A DNA stretch of 64,000 nucleotides from Liquidambar formosana (Eukaryota > Streptophyta > Magnoliopsida > Saxifragales > Altingiaceae), in NCBI GenBank assembly GCA_039720395.1, contig JBBPBK010000041.1:124001-188000 (forward strand), given 5' to 3'. The translations under genes and the position numbers were made by a program. Below, one piece after another: positions 11,735 to 22,760 of the stretch. Every line of letters begins with the position of its first letter. Positions within the stretch are counted from its first letter, which is position 1. Below the pieces are notes generated by a model. It saw only the letters and a program-made list of their open reading frames with translations. It was not told the origin of the DNA and searched no databases.

Positions 11735-12290
11735 TAGACATTTTCAATTTGCTCCACTTCTGTTGACTCGTAATACCACGTGGCCATATCACAGTTACGT
11801 TTAAGATTTCACTTTGTTGAGTGCTTTCCAAACTAATACCATACAAAGGATTTTAATTGTCAACTTAATTCTAACAAAAGGACTATCAAACTTGTGTTTG
11901 GTATTGGTTTCGGAAAAATGAAATGATCATTCTTTTGTGAGAGAATATTTCCTCTAAGGAGAGAATAGGCATTCTCCCCAAACCAAAAAAATTTCTATTT
12001 TCAACCTCAAAAGAATGAAATCATAAAAAATAAAAAATGAATTCTACCTAATGTTTCCCATTCCTCCAATTCTAACCAAGTAGAATGAAATGCCCATTTC
12101 CATTTCAATTCCATTCACTCAAACCCAGACGAAGTCTAAAAATATAATAGAACTTGGAAGTTGGAACACGGAACTAGCATAATATTAGCAACCTGCACCT
12201 CCCATCCTATTTATTTCCCCATCGTCAATCAATTACCATCACCTCTATTTATTTTTTCTTATGGTAATCAATAACCTAGCATCTCAGAGC
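11735..12290. other. R2 promoter region and 5' leader
   Basis: AT-rich, no gene. A TATA-like TATTTATT lies near 12209, about 80 bp before the R2 start codon. R1's equivalent lies outside the window, so no comparison is possible. Confidence 0.4.
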
Positions 12291-15087
12291 ATGGCTATTG
12301 CACTTGTTTCCAATGTCTTGGGGCAGTTGGTATCCATCGTTGTACAAGAGGCACAACAAGAAGTGAGACTGGTTGTGGGTGTTGAGAAAGAAGTCGAAAA
12401 GCTCACGAGAAACCTCCAAGCCATCAAAGCTGTACTTGACGATGCAGAGAGAAGACAAGTAACGGAGGAAGTGGTCAATATCTGGCTAGAAAAGCTCGGA
12501 GACATTTCGTACGACATCGACGACGTGTTGGATGACTGGAGCACTGCGATTCTCAAATTGCAAATTGACAAGGTAAGCTCCTACATCCCCACCCCTCTCA
12601 GTCGAGTCGTTCTTCGTCATGACATTGCTGTTAAGATTACAGAATTAAATCAAAGAGTTGATGCGATTGGCTATGAGAAAGAGAGGTACAATTTCAAATC
12701 AACTACAGACATTGATGAACCTGAGAGACCAAGAACTACCTCTTTTGTCGATGTATCGAAGGTGTATGGTCGTGATCAGGATAAGAAAACTATAGTGACC
12801 AAGTTGTTGAGTGGGCGTAGTCAAGAAGAAAGGGGCTTCCATATCATCTCTATTGTGGGAATGGGAGGGATCGGCAAGACAACTCTCTCCCAACTAGCCT
12901 ACAACGACGATGACGTGAAGGCCCATTTCGACAAAAGAATTTGGGTGTGTGTATTGGATCCTTTTGATGAAATTAGGATTGCCAAAAAGATTGTTGAGGC
13001 TCTTGAAGATAATGCCCCAAATCTGTTTTGAGTTACAGACTCTGCTTGAACGAATTGAAAAATCTATTTCGGGGAAGAAATTCCTTGTTGTCCTAGATGA
13101 TGTATGGGCAAAAGACAACAAGAAGTTGGAACCATTGATGCATTCTCTCAAGAATGGTGCTCAAGGAAGTGGAATTTTGGTGACCACACGGGATGAGAGA
13201 GTGGCGAAGATGATGGGTGCCACCTACATGCACCCCTTGGAGGAATTGTCGAAGGAGGTGTGTCAGTCCCTGTTTAGCCAGATAGCATTTTTTGGAAGAA
13301 GTAGAGAGGACTGTTTGAAATTGGAAGAGATTGGTAAGAAAATAGCAGACAAGTGCAAGAGCTTGCCTCTCGCTGCAAGGACTCTAGGGAGCCTCATGCG
13401 CTTCAAGAAAACAAAACAAGTTTGGCAGAATGTTCTGGATAGTGAACTATGGGAGTTGGAAGAGGTCGAAAAAGGCCTTTTTCCTCCCCTACTCTTGAGC
13501 TATTATGATTTGCCATCGTCACTGAAACGATGCTTCTCATACTGTGCCATCTTTCCAAAAGATCATGTGATAGTTACAGATAAGCTGATTCAGCTTTGGA
13601 TGTCACAAGGCTATCTTGGCTCAAGGAGAAGTACAGAGACGGAAACAATTGGTCTGGAGTACTTTGAAAACTTAGTTATGTGGTCGTTCTTTCAAGATCT
13701 TGAGAAAGACGAGGAGGATGGTAGCATTAGAAGTTACAAGATGCATGACATAGTACATGACTTTGCCCAGTATCTTACAAAGAATGAATGTTTTATGATG
13801 GAGGTTGATGCAAGAGAGAAGCCAAGTTCATCCAACAGAAAGGGCCGTCATTCAACCGTAATACTTGCTACGGATGCTTCATTTTCTGTCTCAAATTACA
13901 GTAAAGGAAATCTGCACACTCTCTTTGTCTTGCCTAAAGTCACCACAGGAATTGGTAATGCCCTATCTGATTTATTCCATCATTTGAAATGTCTTCGGGC
14001 TTTAGATCTGAGTAAGAACTTAATTAATGAAATTCCGATTGAGATAGGGAAATTGATACATCTGAGATACCTCAACTTATCCAATAATGGGTTTGAAAAG
14101 TTGCCCGAAGAAGTGTGTGATTTATGCAATTTGCAGACTTTGGATCTTACTTTCTGCTGGTGCCTTGAGGAACTTCCCAAAGGGATGGGTGAATTGATTA
14201 ATTTGAGACATTTTGAAATTTCTTGGACTTACAAAATAAGGTTTTGGCCAAAAGGAATTGGGAGATTAAGCTCTCTTCAGACATTACGTGAATTCTTTGT
14301 AAAAGGTAGTGACGATGAGAGAAAGGCATTTAAGCTTGGAGATCGGGAGAACTTGAACAATCTTCAGGGGCGTCTAAGGATAAGAGGGTTGGCAAATATG
14401 AAAGAGGAGAATGAGGCTAGGAAAGCAGAATTGAAGAGTAAGAAACACCTCGTTGGTTTGTGTCTTGAGTTCTCTCCAGTTGGAATAAAAGGGAAGAGTG
14501 ATGATGTAATTGAAGTCTTACAACCTCATCCAAACTTGGAATTTTTAGAGATACGCTACTACAGAGGCACCTTAATGCCCAGTTGGATGATGTCATTAAC
14601 CAACCTGCGAAAGCTACTACTCCACTTTTGTTGCAACTGTGCACATTTGCCTCCTTTGGGGAAACTGCCATTCCTTGAATCTCTTGAACTGAAGTATATG
14701 GATAGAGTGAAAAAAGTGGGTGTTGAATTTTTGGGATTTGGGATTGATGACGACGCAACAGATGAAGATGACAAAACAGATGCATCAGTAATAACTGCAT
14801 TCCCAATGTTGAAGCAACTCACTTTTTACGGAATGAATGGGTGGAAACACTGGAATACTGTGGTCACAAGGAGAAGAGAAGAAGATGTGACAATAATGCC
14901 ATGCCTTCGTTCCTTGAAAATTGAGTATTGCCCCAAACTAAAGGCACTGCCGCATCACCTTCAGACGATGCCACTAGAGAAATTGGTAATCAAATTGTGT
15001 CCTATTCTGAAGCAACGTTGCCAAGAGCAGAGAGGAGAGGACTGGGCCAAGATATCTCACATCCCAAACATCGAATTTGAAGAGTGA
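12291..15087 (+). pseudogene. CC-NB-ARC-LRR (CNL) resistance gene R2, interrupted by a single-base frameshift
   Basis: Start taken as ATG 12291 (MAIALVSN, matching MADALVS of R3); an in-frame ATG at 12261 is less likely. Coiled-coil domain with EDVID-like YDIDDVLDDWS (about 12510-12545), P-loop GMGGIGKTTL (about 12859-12888), kinase-2 VVLDDVW, RNBS-B GSGILVTTRDER, SLPLAAR (Gly to Ser in the GLPLA motif), MHD at 13741, LRRs to the stop at 15085-15087. At 13026-13029 R2 has TTTT where R1 has TTT; this shifts the frame inside the NB domain and gives a stop at once. Everything after it is open to the end (12949 frame). The rest is almost identical to R1, so the lesion is either very recent or a sequence error. 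The CC domain is the only complete one in the window. Confidence 0.88.
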
Positions 15088-16969
15088 CTTCTCTGCTGCT
15101 GCTGATCCACAATCAAATTTCTTCAACATATGAAGGTAACCTCTTCTACTATATCTTTATGATGTTGCTCAATTGATTAGTAACTTCATGCAATGATGTG
15201 GTTTCTTTGCTTTTTAATTCCATCTAAAAACTAGATAATATATACTTTGTAATTACTCTTTTTTCTTGTGTTTTTTTATTTTCCGTTTAGACTGTGCAAC
15301 ATGACTGTATCTTCAATGTCTAGAATTAATTTATTTATTCCAAAGTATCATGGTGTCAGTCCCTCATTGTGAGAATAGCAAAAACTAATCGCAGGACCTC
15401 CTTACCATGAGCGAATGACAGAAACCTTTCTTAAGGCTTCCAAATAACGTTGAATCATCCCCCAATCATTCTATGGGCAAAAACAAGAAAGTTGAATGAG
15501 CATAAATGAGCTTGATTAGAATAGTTATAATGCTATGCTTTACATACTCTTCTCTGATCAAAATATACTTGGTGAGCATTCATTAGCACTTTATTATCTC
15601 AAGCACATGTTCTGCTTTTTTTTTTTTTTTCCCCTCTCTTTCTTGATAAGAACATTCCCAAAATAGGGCAATTGTCCCATGCAACTAACCCTTTTCTTGT
15701 GCAATTTTAGTAATACGAATTAGAACTTTGTGTTGCTGACAAGATGAGCCTTTGCATTTCTTAGGAATAGCAACCTAAAATTACGACTAAATTGCCTCAC
15801 TCTACTATGAAAATTGCAGAGAAGAAATGGAAGAGGTTATCAGAGAAGATATGTGCTCCAAGGAGGCAAGTCATTTTTCCTCAAAGTAGCATCAAAATGA
15901 GACTCTAATTGCTGAACTAGATTATATTTTACTTGTGAAGTTTTGCTCTTCTTTTATTTATTTATAATTTTTCTCTTCCCAAAACTCCATCGCATCATTT
16001 GTTCATTTCCTTTTTGGTCTAATAAATTATTCAGTGGGAATTGGACACTATGTTCCAACTAGAGTAGCAAATCTCAAGCTGGAGGGAAAAATGGTCATGT
16101 GAGCCGAGACAAGCAACTTAACATTCTGCTACTGATATGGCAGATGGACTAAGCTTCATAAACAATTCAATTAAGATGACACAAGGCAAGCCCGACGTGT
16201 CACATACTTCTGTGTATATTTTCTGTGGTTTGAAACTGAAGTAGCATGTATTTTTTTTCTTCAAAAGGATAAAGGGATATGTATTTGGTTTTAAAGGCAC
16301 AAAAAATTGTTTTATCTTATTGAGTGCATCTACCTTGAAAAAATTTTCTACTTGGTTTCTTTTCCTTGCCAATCTTGTTAGTTTTTGTTTGCTTAGTTTC
16401 TTTTCATTGGCTCTGTTGCTGGGGATATCATTTTTTTTCAACTGAAATTTCTTTCTGAATGTATGCAGATCGCTCATTTTGTCATAAGACTTGCCTTGTT
16501 GAGTAGTTGTCCTATTATCCATCATTAACAAAAGATAACATAGGAACAAATATTTTTCCTTTTTTTCTTTTTTGGTTACATGAAGAGTAGGACGTCGTCC
16601 ATGTCTACTACTGTAACTAGGGGGTTGTTCTTTTCTTCCTGTCTTTGGTACACTAACATTGTAAGACAGCTAATCTTTCAATATTTGTTTTCCTCATATA
16701 TTAAGTTATGAAACATTAGTTGTACCTAACAAGTTTCCGGACTTACTTTGCTGGGTTATTCACCTTTCGACTGAAATTCCCTTTGGGAAATTGGAGGTAA
16801 GCCGGAAATCACTCATTTAATCTTGGGATTATCCATCCTGTTCACAGATAAAGGATTTAAAATTTTTATACATGAAGAGTAGCATGTCATTATTTCCCCC
16901 ATTTGTTGCTCTGTTGGGTTGTTCTTTTTCCTCTAATTTTAAGCTATATATTACGATATTCCCGAGGGC
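15088..16969 (+). other. 3' flank of R2, copy of the R1 3' flank
   Basis: Co-linear with 2380-4169, with small indels such as a shorter T-run. Same probable 3'-UTR exon blocks (GAAATGGAAGAGGTTATC near 15823). Long antisense frames here have no coding character. No gene. Confidence 0.6.
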
Positions 16970-17690
16970 CCCAAGCAGTGCTTCTCAGTGCCTGTTTGGG
17001 ATAGTTTCGGAGTAGAATCAAAAGTAGAATCAGAAGTTAAATCAGAAGCTGAATAAGAATCAGGGGGAGGCAACTTGAGCAAATTGGCCTCAAAATCTAT
17101 TTTGGGCTTAAAATCACTTTTCTCATTTTTTATCCAAACACTCTTAAAAGTGATTATGGGCCATCAGAAGAGATTTTGGGCCTCCCAGAATCTCATCCAA
17201 ACAGGCACTCATATTGGTCAAGAATATTATGAAAACTTAGCAATGTGCTATTTCATCAAAGATTCTGAAAAAAGGTGATGACGGTAGGGTACAAGAATGC
17301 AAAATACATGACATAGCTCTTGAATTTGCCTAATTTCGTACGGAGAATGAATGGGTTAGTTTATTATGAAGGTTGATTGTGAGGAGGAGCTGAGCATGGC
17401 CTCATCCTATGAAAACGGCCGGACCAATATAATCTTCCATCTTCATTTATAATACAGAATTGCAACCTCTTGTTCCTGGGTGTAGAATTCACTTTTGAAG
17501 TTGATATAAGCATACCTGATTTTTTCCAACATCTTATGTCTTATGGAATTATATTTGATTGAGAATTGAACTGAAGAAATTCCAGAAGACGTAGGGAAAT
17601 TGATACATGTCTCAAGAAATTGGACAATTAATCGACTTGAAACATCTTGATCTTGATCAGACTTGAAGGCTAAGAATCTTGAACCTTCTA
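16970..17690 (+). pseudogene. Decayed CNL remnant, copy of 4170-4790
   Basis: Pieces such as YFIKDSEKR and a diverged IHDIA block, with stops and frameshifts, follow the same order as in 4170-4790. It is interrupted by the Harbinger-type MITE at 16988-17208. Confidence 0.75.
16988..17208. mobile_element. PIF/Harbinger-type MITE, 3-bp TSD TCA
   Basis: 221-bp insertion with inverted ends GTGCCTGTTTGGGATAG and (reverse complement) GTGCCTGTTTGGATGAG. TCA is duplicated at 16985-16987 and 17209-17211. The empty site is visible in the sister sequence at about 41770 (CTTCTCATATTGG), which equals the flanks with one TCA removed. Confidence 0.9.
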
Positions 17691-17939
17691 TTTCTCCTTC
17701 TTTATTATTATTGGATAAGTTACAAAGAGTATGAGTTCGGGCATGATTTCTTGAACCTTCTATTTCTTCCCCCCTCCTCTCTCAGTAGCCCCGACCCTTT
17801 TTTTCCCCTGGTTTGCAAGGGAGGCAATACCCCCCAAAACAAGAAAATTACATATGAACTGAGGGAGAGAGAAAGGCCCCTGTGTTGTCTTTCCTAATGA
17901 ATTGTAGGACTCAACCTTGCCGCTGTCTAAAGACTCTGA

Positions 17940-18262
17940 GCCCAAATTGGAGAGTTGGGCCATGATTGGCAAGTCCATTGCCTGGCTAACCTCCCTTTTG
18001 TACGCCTCAATCAGGAGCTGTTTCTGATTATATTGTGGAGTGTAATGGAGGAGTAGCTTTATAGCAACTTTTAGAATCAGATTCCACCATGGCATATTTG
18101 AACCCCTCCTCCCAGGAAAACCTTAGTCGATAGAAAATGGCCCAAAGCTTTGTACTAGTGACCGTGCTGACTCCAATGTTAGCAACAAAGCCTACTAACC
18201 GTCTCCACGTCTCATCTCTAATAAGACTTTCTGATCCTGCAGCACCAGGATTTTTATTATGT
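17940..18262 (-). pseudogene. RNase H-like fragment of a LINE-type element
   Basis: On the minus strand the translation near 18255-17950 reads SLIRDETWRRLVGFVANIG then LWAIFYRLRFSWEEGF and VESDSKVAIKLLL, the pattern of the RVT_3-type RNase H domain of plant LINEs. The frame continues as an open stretch down to 17760. More minus-strand fragments at 19640-19950 may belong to the same element. It is split by the hairpin MITE and the MULE-type element. Confidence 0.55.
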
Positions 18263-18264
18263 TA

Positions 18265-18400
18265 TGTTTGGATAAGGAATTTCAAGTGGAATTTGTCTCT
18301 GAGATGGAATTTGTAAAATTTTTATAAGAAAATTTATTATAAAAATTTTACAAATTCCATCTCAGAGACAAATTCCACCTTGGAATTCCTTATCCAAACA
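18265..18400. mobile_element. 136-bp hairpin MITE with near-perfect arms
   Basis: Both arms (TGTTTGGATAAGGAATT... and its reverse complement) run for about 60 bp with few mismatches around a short loop (GAAAATTTA). TA flanks both ends (18263-18264, 18401-18402), so a TA-targeting family is possible. Arms this similar suggest recent formation. Confidence 0.8.
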
Positions 18401-18409
18401 TAGCATTAG

Positions 18410-18714
18410 AGCTTCCATTAATTTTCAACTTAAACCTATTTAACAAGATCAAAGTTACGAGTGAACTTACTTGTTTGGCATTAGGCTTGGTTTGGTTTTG
18501 GGTGTCATTTATTTATTTTATTATTATTACTATTTTTTTTGGATTAACGATTGAGGGTATTCCAAATCTTACTCCTACCAAAGTTTCAGTCTAAACTATT
18601 CTTCTAACAACCTATGTGAGACATCCCATACCCACAAAGACAACGAGCCGAAACAAGCTTGGTTTAGAGTGTTTCTTTGTGGATTTCTGCTTGGTAAAAA
18701 TCTCAGGCCTTGAA
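18410..18714. other. Unassigned spacer
   Basis: AT-rich sequence between the hairpin MITE and the MULE-type element; nothing recognisable. Confidence 0.4.
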
Positions 18715-18723
18715 AAGGATAAA

Positions 18724-19636
18724 GGGAACGGCTATTGCAACCCCCCCAATACACTAAGTTGACCCCCCTATTTTTTAATTAAAAAATTATGGGGCAAAAT
18801 TACCAAAAAGGGCTTAAATACCTCACCCACCCCATCCCACCCCACCCCACCCCACCCCACCAGTGATGTCAGACTCTGGTACCCCACCCCACCCCACCGG
18901 CAACCCTCTTCTTCCTTCCTCCTCTTCCCTTTTCTCTTCTTCCTTCTCCTCTCCCGCACCGGCAGCCCTCTCTCCCCTCCCTCCCGTCGGAACCCTCTTC
19001 TTCTTTTTTTTTTTCTTTCCTTTTCTTTTTCTTTTCCTCTTCCCTCCCGTCGGTAGCCTCTGTTTTTTTCTTTCATTTTCTTTCTCTTCCCTCCCGTCGC
19101 CAGAAAAAAACAAGATGGGGAAGAACCTCCTCGCCGGAAAAAATGGAGGTTTTGAAATCTTTTTTATTTTTTTCTTCTTTCCTTTTCTTTTCCTTTTCTT
19201 CTCCTCTTCCCTCCCGTCGGTAGCCTTTTTTTTTCTTTCCTTTTCTTTCTCTTCCCTCCCGTCGCCGGAAAAAAGAAGAAGGGAAAGAACCTTCTCGCCG
19301 GAAAAAATGGAGGTTTTGAAAGAAAAACCCTCCCTTGCACAGATCTGAACAGCAGAGGAAAAAAAACAAAAAAAAAAGAAAGAAGAAGAGGGAAGAGTCG
19401 CCCTTCATCGCCGGTCGCCGTCGCCGTCACCCTTCCTCGCCGGTCGCCGTTGCCGTCGCCGTCGCTTCTTCTTTCTTCTCGCCGATCCTTTGCCATGGGG
19501 TGCGCGGGGTGGGTGAGAGGGGTGGGTGAGATGAGGGGTATTGAGGTCTTTGAGAGGGGTGGGTATGGAAATTTTGGGGGTGGGGTTATAAGGTGGGGGC
19601 AACTGTGAGGATTGGGGGGTTGCATTAGCCGTTCCC
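18724..19636. mobile_element. MULE-type non-autonomous element, 9-bp TSD
   Basis: Termini GGGAACGGCTATTGCAACCC and (reverse complement of right end) GGGAACGGCTAATGCAACCC. The flanks AAGGATAAA (18715-18723) and AGGGATAAA (19637-19645) form a 9-bp duplication with one mismatch, typical of Mutator-like elements. The interior has a (CCCCA)n tract (about 18828-18862) and pyrimidine-rich sequence with repeated CCCTCCCGTCGG blocks. A CGCCGGAAAAAATGGAGG segment occurs twice (about 19134 and 19298). No transposase is present. Long frames here are purely compositional. Confidence 0.88.
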
Positions 19637-19645
19637 AGGGATAAA

Positions 19646-20716
19646 TTGGATCGAGTCCCTTGATTGGACATAGGTGGGCTCAAGGGCCCTTCTGTTTCTC
19701 CAGCTCCAGGGAGTCCAAATCTGTAGTGCAAAAAACAATGTGCCGAATTGGCTTCTGATTATAATTAGCAGCTCTCATGTTCCTCTTTTTGATGTTCATA
19801 GTGAGCCACTACTCCAAATTTAGGGAGTTGAAGACCAATAGGTAAGAGGGAATATTCCAATCTTTGATATAACTAATTCCAAACATAGGTAGGATTATTG
19901 CTCGCTCCACATCTGTTGGACACTCAAAAAACATCTGCTAGTCCCCATGGGAGGGGTCAAAAAACATCATCTGCTTGTTTTACACACGCACCCATGCAGA
20001 ATTGAAAGTAAAACTTTTGCAAATCCCACGCTGTTATTAGGACGAGACATATCACTAGACCTGAGGGTCATTGACAAATATGTGATTCACTTGTTAAACT
20101 CATGATTTTGTAAGGAAACAAGATAATGGTTTCCTGGGCCCTATATACCCCTTCTTTGTCTTTAATCATTAATAATCTTTTTGAGATTCTCTAAGCAGGT
20201 TCACGTCAAGCATGCTATTTCCGCGAGATAAAGTCGAATGTAGTGGTAGGAAATAAAAGAGAAAAAGAACCGAACCCCACCAAAAAAAGAAAAGAAAAGT
20301 GGAACATTGTGGTACAGTTGAGCTTGATTCAAGGGCTTTGAGTGTGAAGCTTTGGTCTCCTTTTGGGTGTATGATGTGAGATATTGTGGTCGATCGGAAA
20401 TGAAATGAAAAAGAACCCAACTTCCACAAAAAATATTACCTTCTCTGATGTTCGTCTTTCTTTTAGAGAATCCACCAAATATGGCAGACAAGTATGATGT
20501 AATTCAAGAATGCTTGCGTCCCAAATATTGATTGTTTGGGTCAATTACTTTCGTTTGCTGGTTTCTTCCTTTCGTCAAATATCTTAAATGAAAAGAAAAC
20601 GGATTCCACCTAGAAAAATGTTTTAAAAAATAAAAAGATAAAAATTTTCTGCAATCACAAAAAGGAATTCCAATTTAACTTGGATTTATTTTTGTGTGTA
20701 TGTACACATACAATTA
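19646..20716. other. Spacer with possible LINE-derived fragments
   Basis: Minus-strand pieces at 19640-19990 (for example FFECPTDVERAIILP) look like coding debris continuing the LINE-type fragment at 17940-18262, with stops. The remainder shows no gene. Confidence 0.35.
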
Positions 20717-21018
20717 GGACCTGTTTAGGTGTTCAATTCAAAATTAAACAATTAAATAAATTTTACATAGGGTTGAAGGCATAAATCAGTTACCTTAAAT
20801 TAGAATATTTTAAAATGTTGGAGTTATTACTATAGTTGATGTTGTAGAATCAATTCTAAGGAAATCATGAAATGCCATTATTTTAAATTTCCACTATTAT
20901 TTGTAATAATGACCATTATTTTCTTGAATTTGTTAATTCAAATTGATAGATTGTACCTTCAATACTATGTAAAATTTCTTAAATTATTTAATTTCAAATT
21001 AGACAACCAAACAAGTCC
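20717..21018. mobile_element. PIF/Harbinger-type (Tourist-like) MITE, TSD TTA
   Basis: 302 bp. Termini GGACCTGTTTAGGTG and (reverse complement) GGACTTGTTTGGTTG with about 50 bp of imperfect inverted repeat meeting at AAATTTTACATAG. TTA is duplicated at 20714-20716 and 21019-21021. Confidence 0.88.
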
Positions 21019-21502
21019 TTAGTTACTTATATATAGGCAGCATGGGTTCAAAACCGATTTCATGACATCTGATTGATATCCAACAACTAAACAATATTTG
21101 TTTGAGCAAAAATAGATAAATAAATAAACAGAAGTAGCTAAAATGATGCTAGAAACAATGCCAAATGTGGAACCCAAAAGCAATGTGAAGAGTACTATAC
21201 CAAGATATAATTTGCGGATGCTTAAAAGGGAATATTAGCAATTACCCCCATAAGGGGTCTTCCTTTAACAATGACTCTATCATAAGAATTTTTAACTCCT
21301 TAACCCCATCTTTTATTAATGATAAGGAAATCTTTTTTCTTTTTTTTTTTAATTCCAATAATACCCTCGTTTTGAGGGGTTTGCTTTTGTGCCTTCAAAT
21401 ATAACTCATTTATTGGAAAAAGGCATCAATTAAAGCACACATTTATTGGAGATCTAGCCTGTATTGCCGGGACATGAAATCTCTATTACATTATCTCCGG
21501 AT
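21019..21502. other. Spacer 3' of RLK-C
   Basis: AT-rich, no gene seen. It probably contains the RLK-C 3' UTR on the minus strand. Confidence 0.4.
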
Positions 21503-22760
21503 TTATTGCTCACTCGGATTTGAATTTGTGGCGGCAGAGTACACCTCCTCCACCTCTTCCACCTCCTCAGATGTCATACTATCCGAATCAAAACCATGAA
21601 AGCTCAGTCCACTAATAGTAGTACCCATGGTGAACCTACTGGTACTACTCGGAGTCAATACGCGTCCACCTTGCCTTGAGACCATGTCGCTCCCTATATA
21701 GATGTATCCATTGTGAGGCTCACCATCAAAATCAATTTCTTCGGTTGCAGCTGCATCTGCACCCTCCTGCAGCTGAAGTGCAAACTCAAGGCCTTCCACC
21801 ACATCTCCCATCATAGGTCTTTCAGTTCCACGATCACCTAAGCACCTCTTGGCGATAGCCACAAATTCATTCAAACAAATGTGCGCGATTTTCCCCATCA
21901 GATAAGGATCAATGATCCGATCAACGGTCCCCTCCCGAATGCATCTTTGAGCCCATTGAGCTAGACTAAATTCATTATCGTTAAGCTTACGATTAAGTGG
22001 TTTCCTAGCACACAACACCTCAAGCAACACCACACCAAATGAATACACGTCAGATTTCTCTGTAAGTAGGTGCTTCTTTGCGTATTCCGGATCCAAATAC
22101 CCCCATGTACCCTTAACTAACGTATCCACACGCCTAAGGAGCTTGCTGGAAACGATCTTGGACAACCCGAAATCAGAAATCTTAGCCACCAAATTCTGGT
22201 CCAACAATATGTTGGTGCTCTTCACGTCTCTGTGAATTATGGTTGACCGCTTCAAACCTGCTTGAAGATAGAGTAATCCTTTAGCTGCACCTATGCATAT
22301 CTCAAGCCTCTGTTTCCATGGTAGTGGATCATTCTCTGTTTCGTAGAGATGGTCGCGTAGAGTCCCATTGATCATGTAATCATATACAAGAATCATCTCA
22401 CGCTTGTCGTTGCAGTAGCCTATCAAAAAGACTACATGAGGGTGGCGGAGCTGTGAGAGCAACTCGATCTCAGTCTTGAACTCATGGGCCTCCCTGGATT
22501 GACCCTGGTTTCAACCTCTTGATGGCAACCATTGTGTCGCGGCCATCGATGCAGCCTTTGTATACGTTGCCAAAACCGCCTACCCCGATGATGTAATCAT
22601 TGTCGAAGTTGTTGGTGGCTTTTTGGATCACGGCGAGTGAAAAGTGGCAGCAGGGTTCACAGGAAGAGGATGAAGGTTTTGTCCTTGAGGAAATGGCTTT
22701 GTATGGATCCCACCCCTTTGATACTCCACAGCAAGAACCGTGGTCTTTCATCTTCCTCAT
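21503..22760 (-). pseudogene. RLK-C: FERONIA-like cytoplasmic kinase with a +1 frameshift
   Basis: ATG at 22760 ([19 protein letters not shown]). Gly loop [11 protein letters not shown] and [10 protein letters not shown] are intact. At 22489-22490 an extra C (CC, where paralogues imply C) shifts the frame after PGSIQG; the correct frame resumes in the segment that is open from 22462 to 21503. That segment keeps HRDVKSTN, DFGLSK, GTWGYLDPEY and a C-terminal tail ending in VYSAATNSNPSEQ. All canonical catalytic residues are present, so this is the only copy whose kinase could work if the one-base lesion is a sequencing error. It lacks an ectodomain and membrane segment like its paralogues. Confidence 0.85.

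Noticed and set aside
16118..16549. 143-aa minus-strand frame in the R2 3' flank
   Set aside because: The paralogous 3' flank of R1 does not keep the frame, and there is no recognisable protein feature.
18768..19731. Long Lys/Arg/Glu- or Phe/Ser/Pro-rich frames on both strands
   Set aside because: They result from pyrimidine/purine strand bias inside the MULE-type element, not from coding selection.
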